Source: an uncultured Nocardiopsis sp. (GTDB lineage Bacteria > Actinomycetota > Actinomycetes > Streptosporangiales > Streptosporangiaceae). Taken from it: a stretch of 6,632 nt of DNA. Shown here in pieces: positions 6,543 through 6,632 of this stretch (within the stretch, counting starts at the first letter, position 1; each line of letters opens with the position of its first letter). Made by a program: the position numbers and the translations under genes. Below the pieces are notes generated by a model. The model was given only the letters and a program-made list of their open reading frames with translations. It was not told the origin of the DNA and did no database searches. The stretch is taken from the NCBI GenBank assembly GCA_937957845.1, contig CALGOD010000186.1, forward strand, positions 1 through 6,632. Direction: 5' to 3'.

Positions 6543-6560
6543 GGAAACTTTACAGTTTCC
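6543..6560. promoter_or_regulatory. Perfect 18-bp palindromic operator candidate
   Basis: GGAAACT-TTAC-AGTTTCC is a perfect 7-bp inverted repeat with a 4-bp centre. Its A/T content stands out in an otherwise GC-rich region, and it lies in the intergenic region upstream of the helicase. Size and symmetry suit a dimeric helix-turn-helix repressor. I do not recognise the cognate regulator. It could control the leftward helicase, a rightward gene beyond the window edge, or both. Confidence 0.5.
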
Positions 6561-6613
6561 CGCCATTGCCATGTGACGTGCTCGAATGAACACTCCTTGT
6601 CAGGCCCCGGCCG

Positions 6614-6627
6614 TGGGAGCGCTCCCG
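6614..6627. promoter_or_regulatory. CelR/CebR-type operator (LacI-family cellulose-regulon box)
   Basis: TGGGAGCGCTCCCG contains a perfect 12-bp palindrome and matches 13 of 14 positions of the box TGGGAGCGCTCCCA. That box is bound by CelR of Thermobifida fusca and CebR of Streptomyces, LacI-family repressors released by cellobiose or cello-oligosaccharides. The site is 5 bp from the right edge and about 190 bp upstream of the helicase ATG, so its natural target is probably a rightward gene outside the window, such as a cellulase, beta-glucosidase or cello-oligosaccharide transporter. The motif match is seen; the target is inferred. Confidence 0.72.
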
Positions 6628-6632
6628 TTCCC

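Noticed and set aside
6423..6593. 57-residue N-terminal extension of the helicase from an upstream ATG at 6593
   Set aside because: The extension would run through the 18-bp palindrome and candidate promoter, has no helicase-like sequence, and the ATG at 6422 gives a normal N-terminus close to the helicase core.
6560..6600. LexA/SOS box upstream of the helicase
   Set aside because: The stretch containing TCGAATGAACAC has half-site resemblance only; no spaced GAAC...GTTC palindrome is present, so SOS control is not supported.

Overview
The window is GC-rich, with strong G/C at third codon positions, GTG as well as ATG starts, and protein families typical of filamentous actinobacteria. The combination best fits Nocardiopsaceae-like organisms (Thermobifida, Nocardiopsis, Streptomonospora and relatives). 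This is inference from protein style and from a CelR/CebR-type cellulose-regulon operator at the right edge. It is not a species identification. Most of the window looks like ordinary chromosome: no insertion sequence, tRNA, rRNA, CRISPR array or phage gene is visible.

Layout, left to right. (1) The 5' end of a leftward DUF5998-family gene (1-116). (2) A leftward gene of about 906 codons (185-2905) for a Pat-type protein lysine acetyltransferase, with a GNAT domain at the N-terminus followed by an NDP-forming acyl-CoA-synthetase-like region. It lies 68 bp upstream of the DUF5998 gene and the two are probably co-transcribed. (3) A divergent intergenic region of about 250 bp with candidate promoter signals for both sides. 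(4) A rightward PfkB/ribokinase-family sugar or nucleoside kinase (3173-4117), closed by a strong hairpin terminator (4130-4162). (5) A convergent, leftward 723-codon RecQ-family helicase (4251-6422) whose C-terminus is a phosphoribosyltransferase-like domain. (6) A right-hand regulatory region (6423-6632) holding a perfect 7+4+7 palindrome and, at the very edge, a 14-bp site matching the CelR/CebR operator at 13 of 14 positions. This implies that a cellulose or cellobiose-utilisation gene starts just outside the window.

The genes do not form one pathway. The acetyltransferase probably links acetyl-CoA or energy status to activity of acyl-CoA synthetases. The kinase stands alone in its own transcription unit. 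The helicase is a DNA-repair or recombination enzyme with an unexplained nucleotide-metabolism-type domain. The points most worth a second look are the RecQ-phosphoribosyltransferase fusion with its rearranged accessory domains, and the two operators at the right edge.
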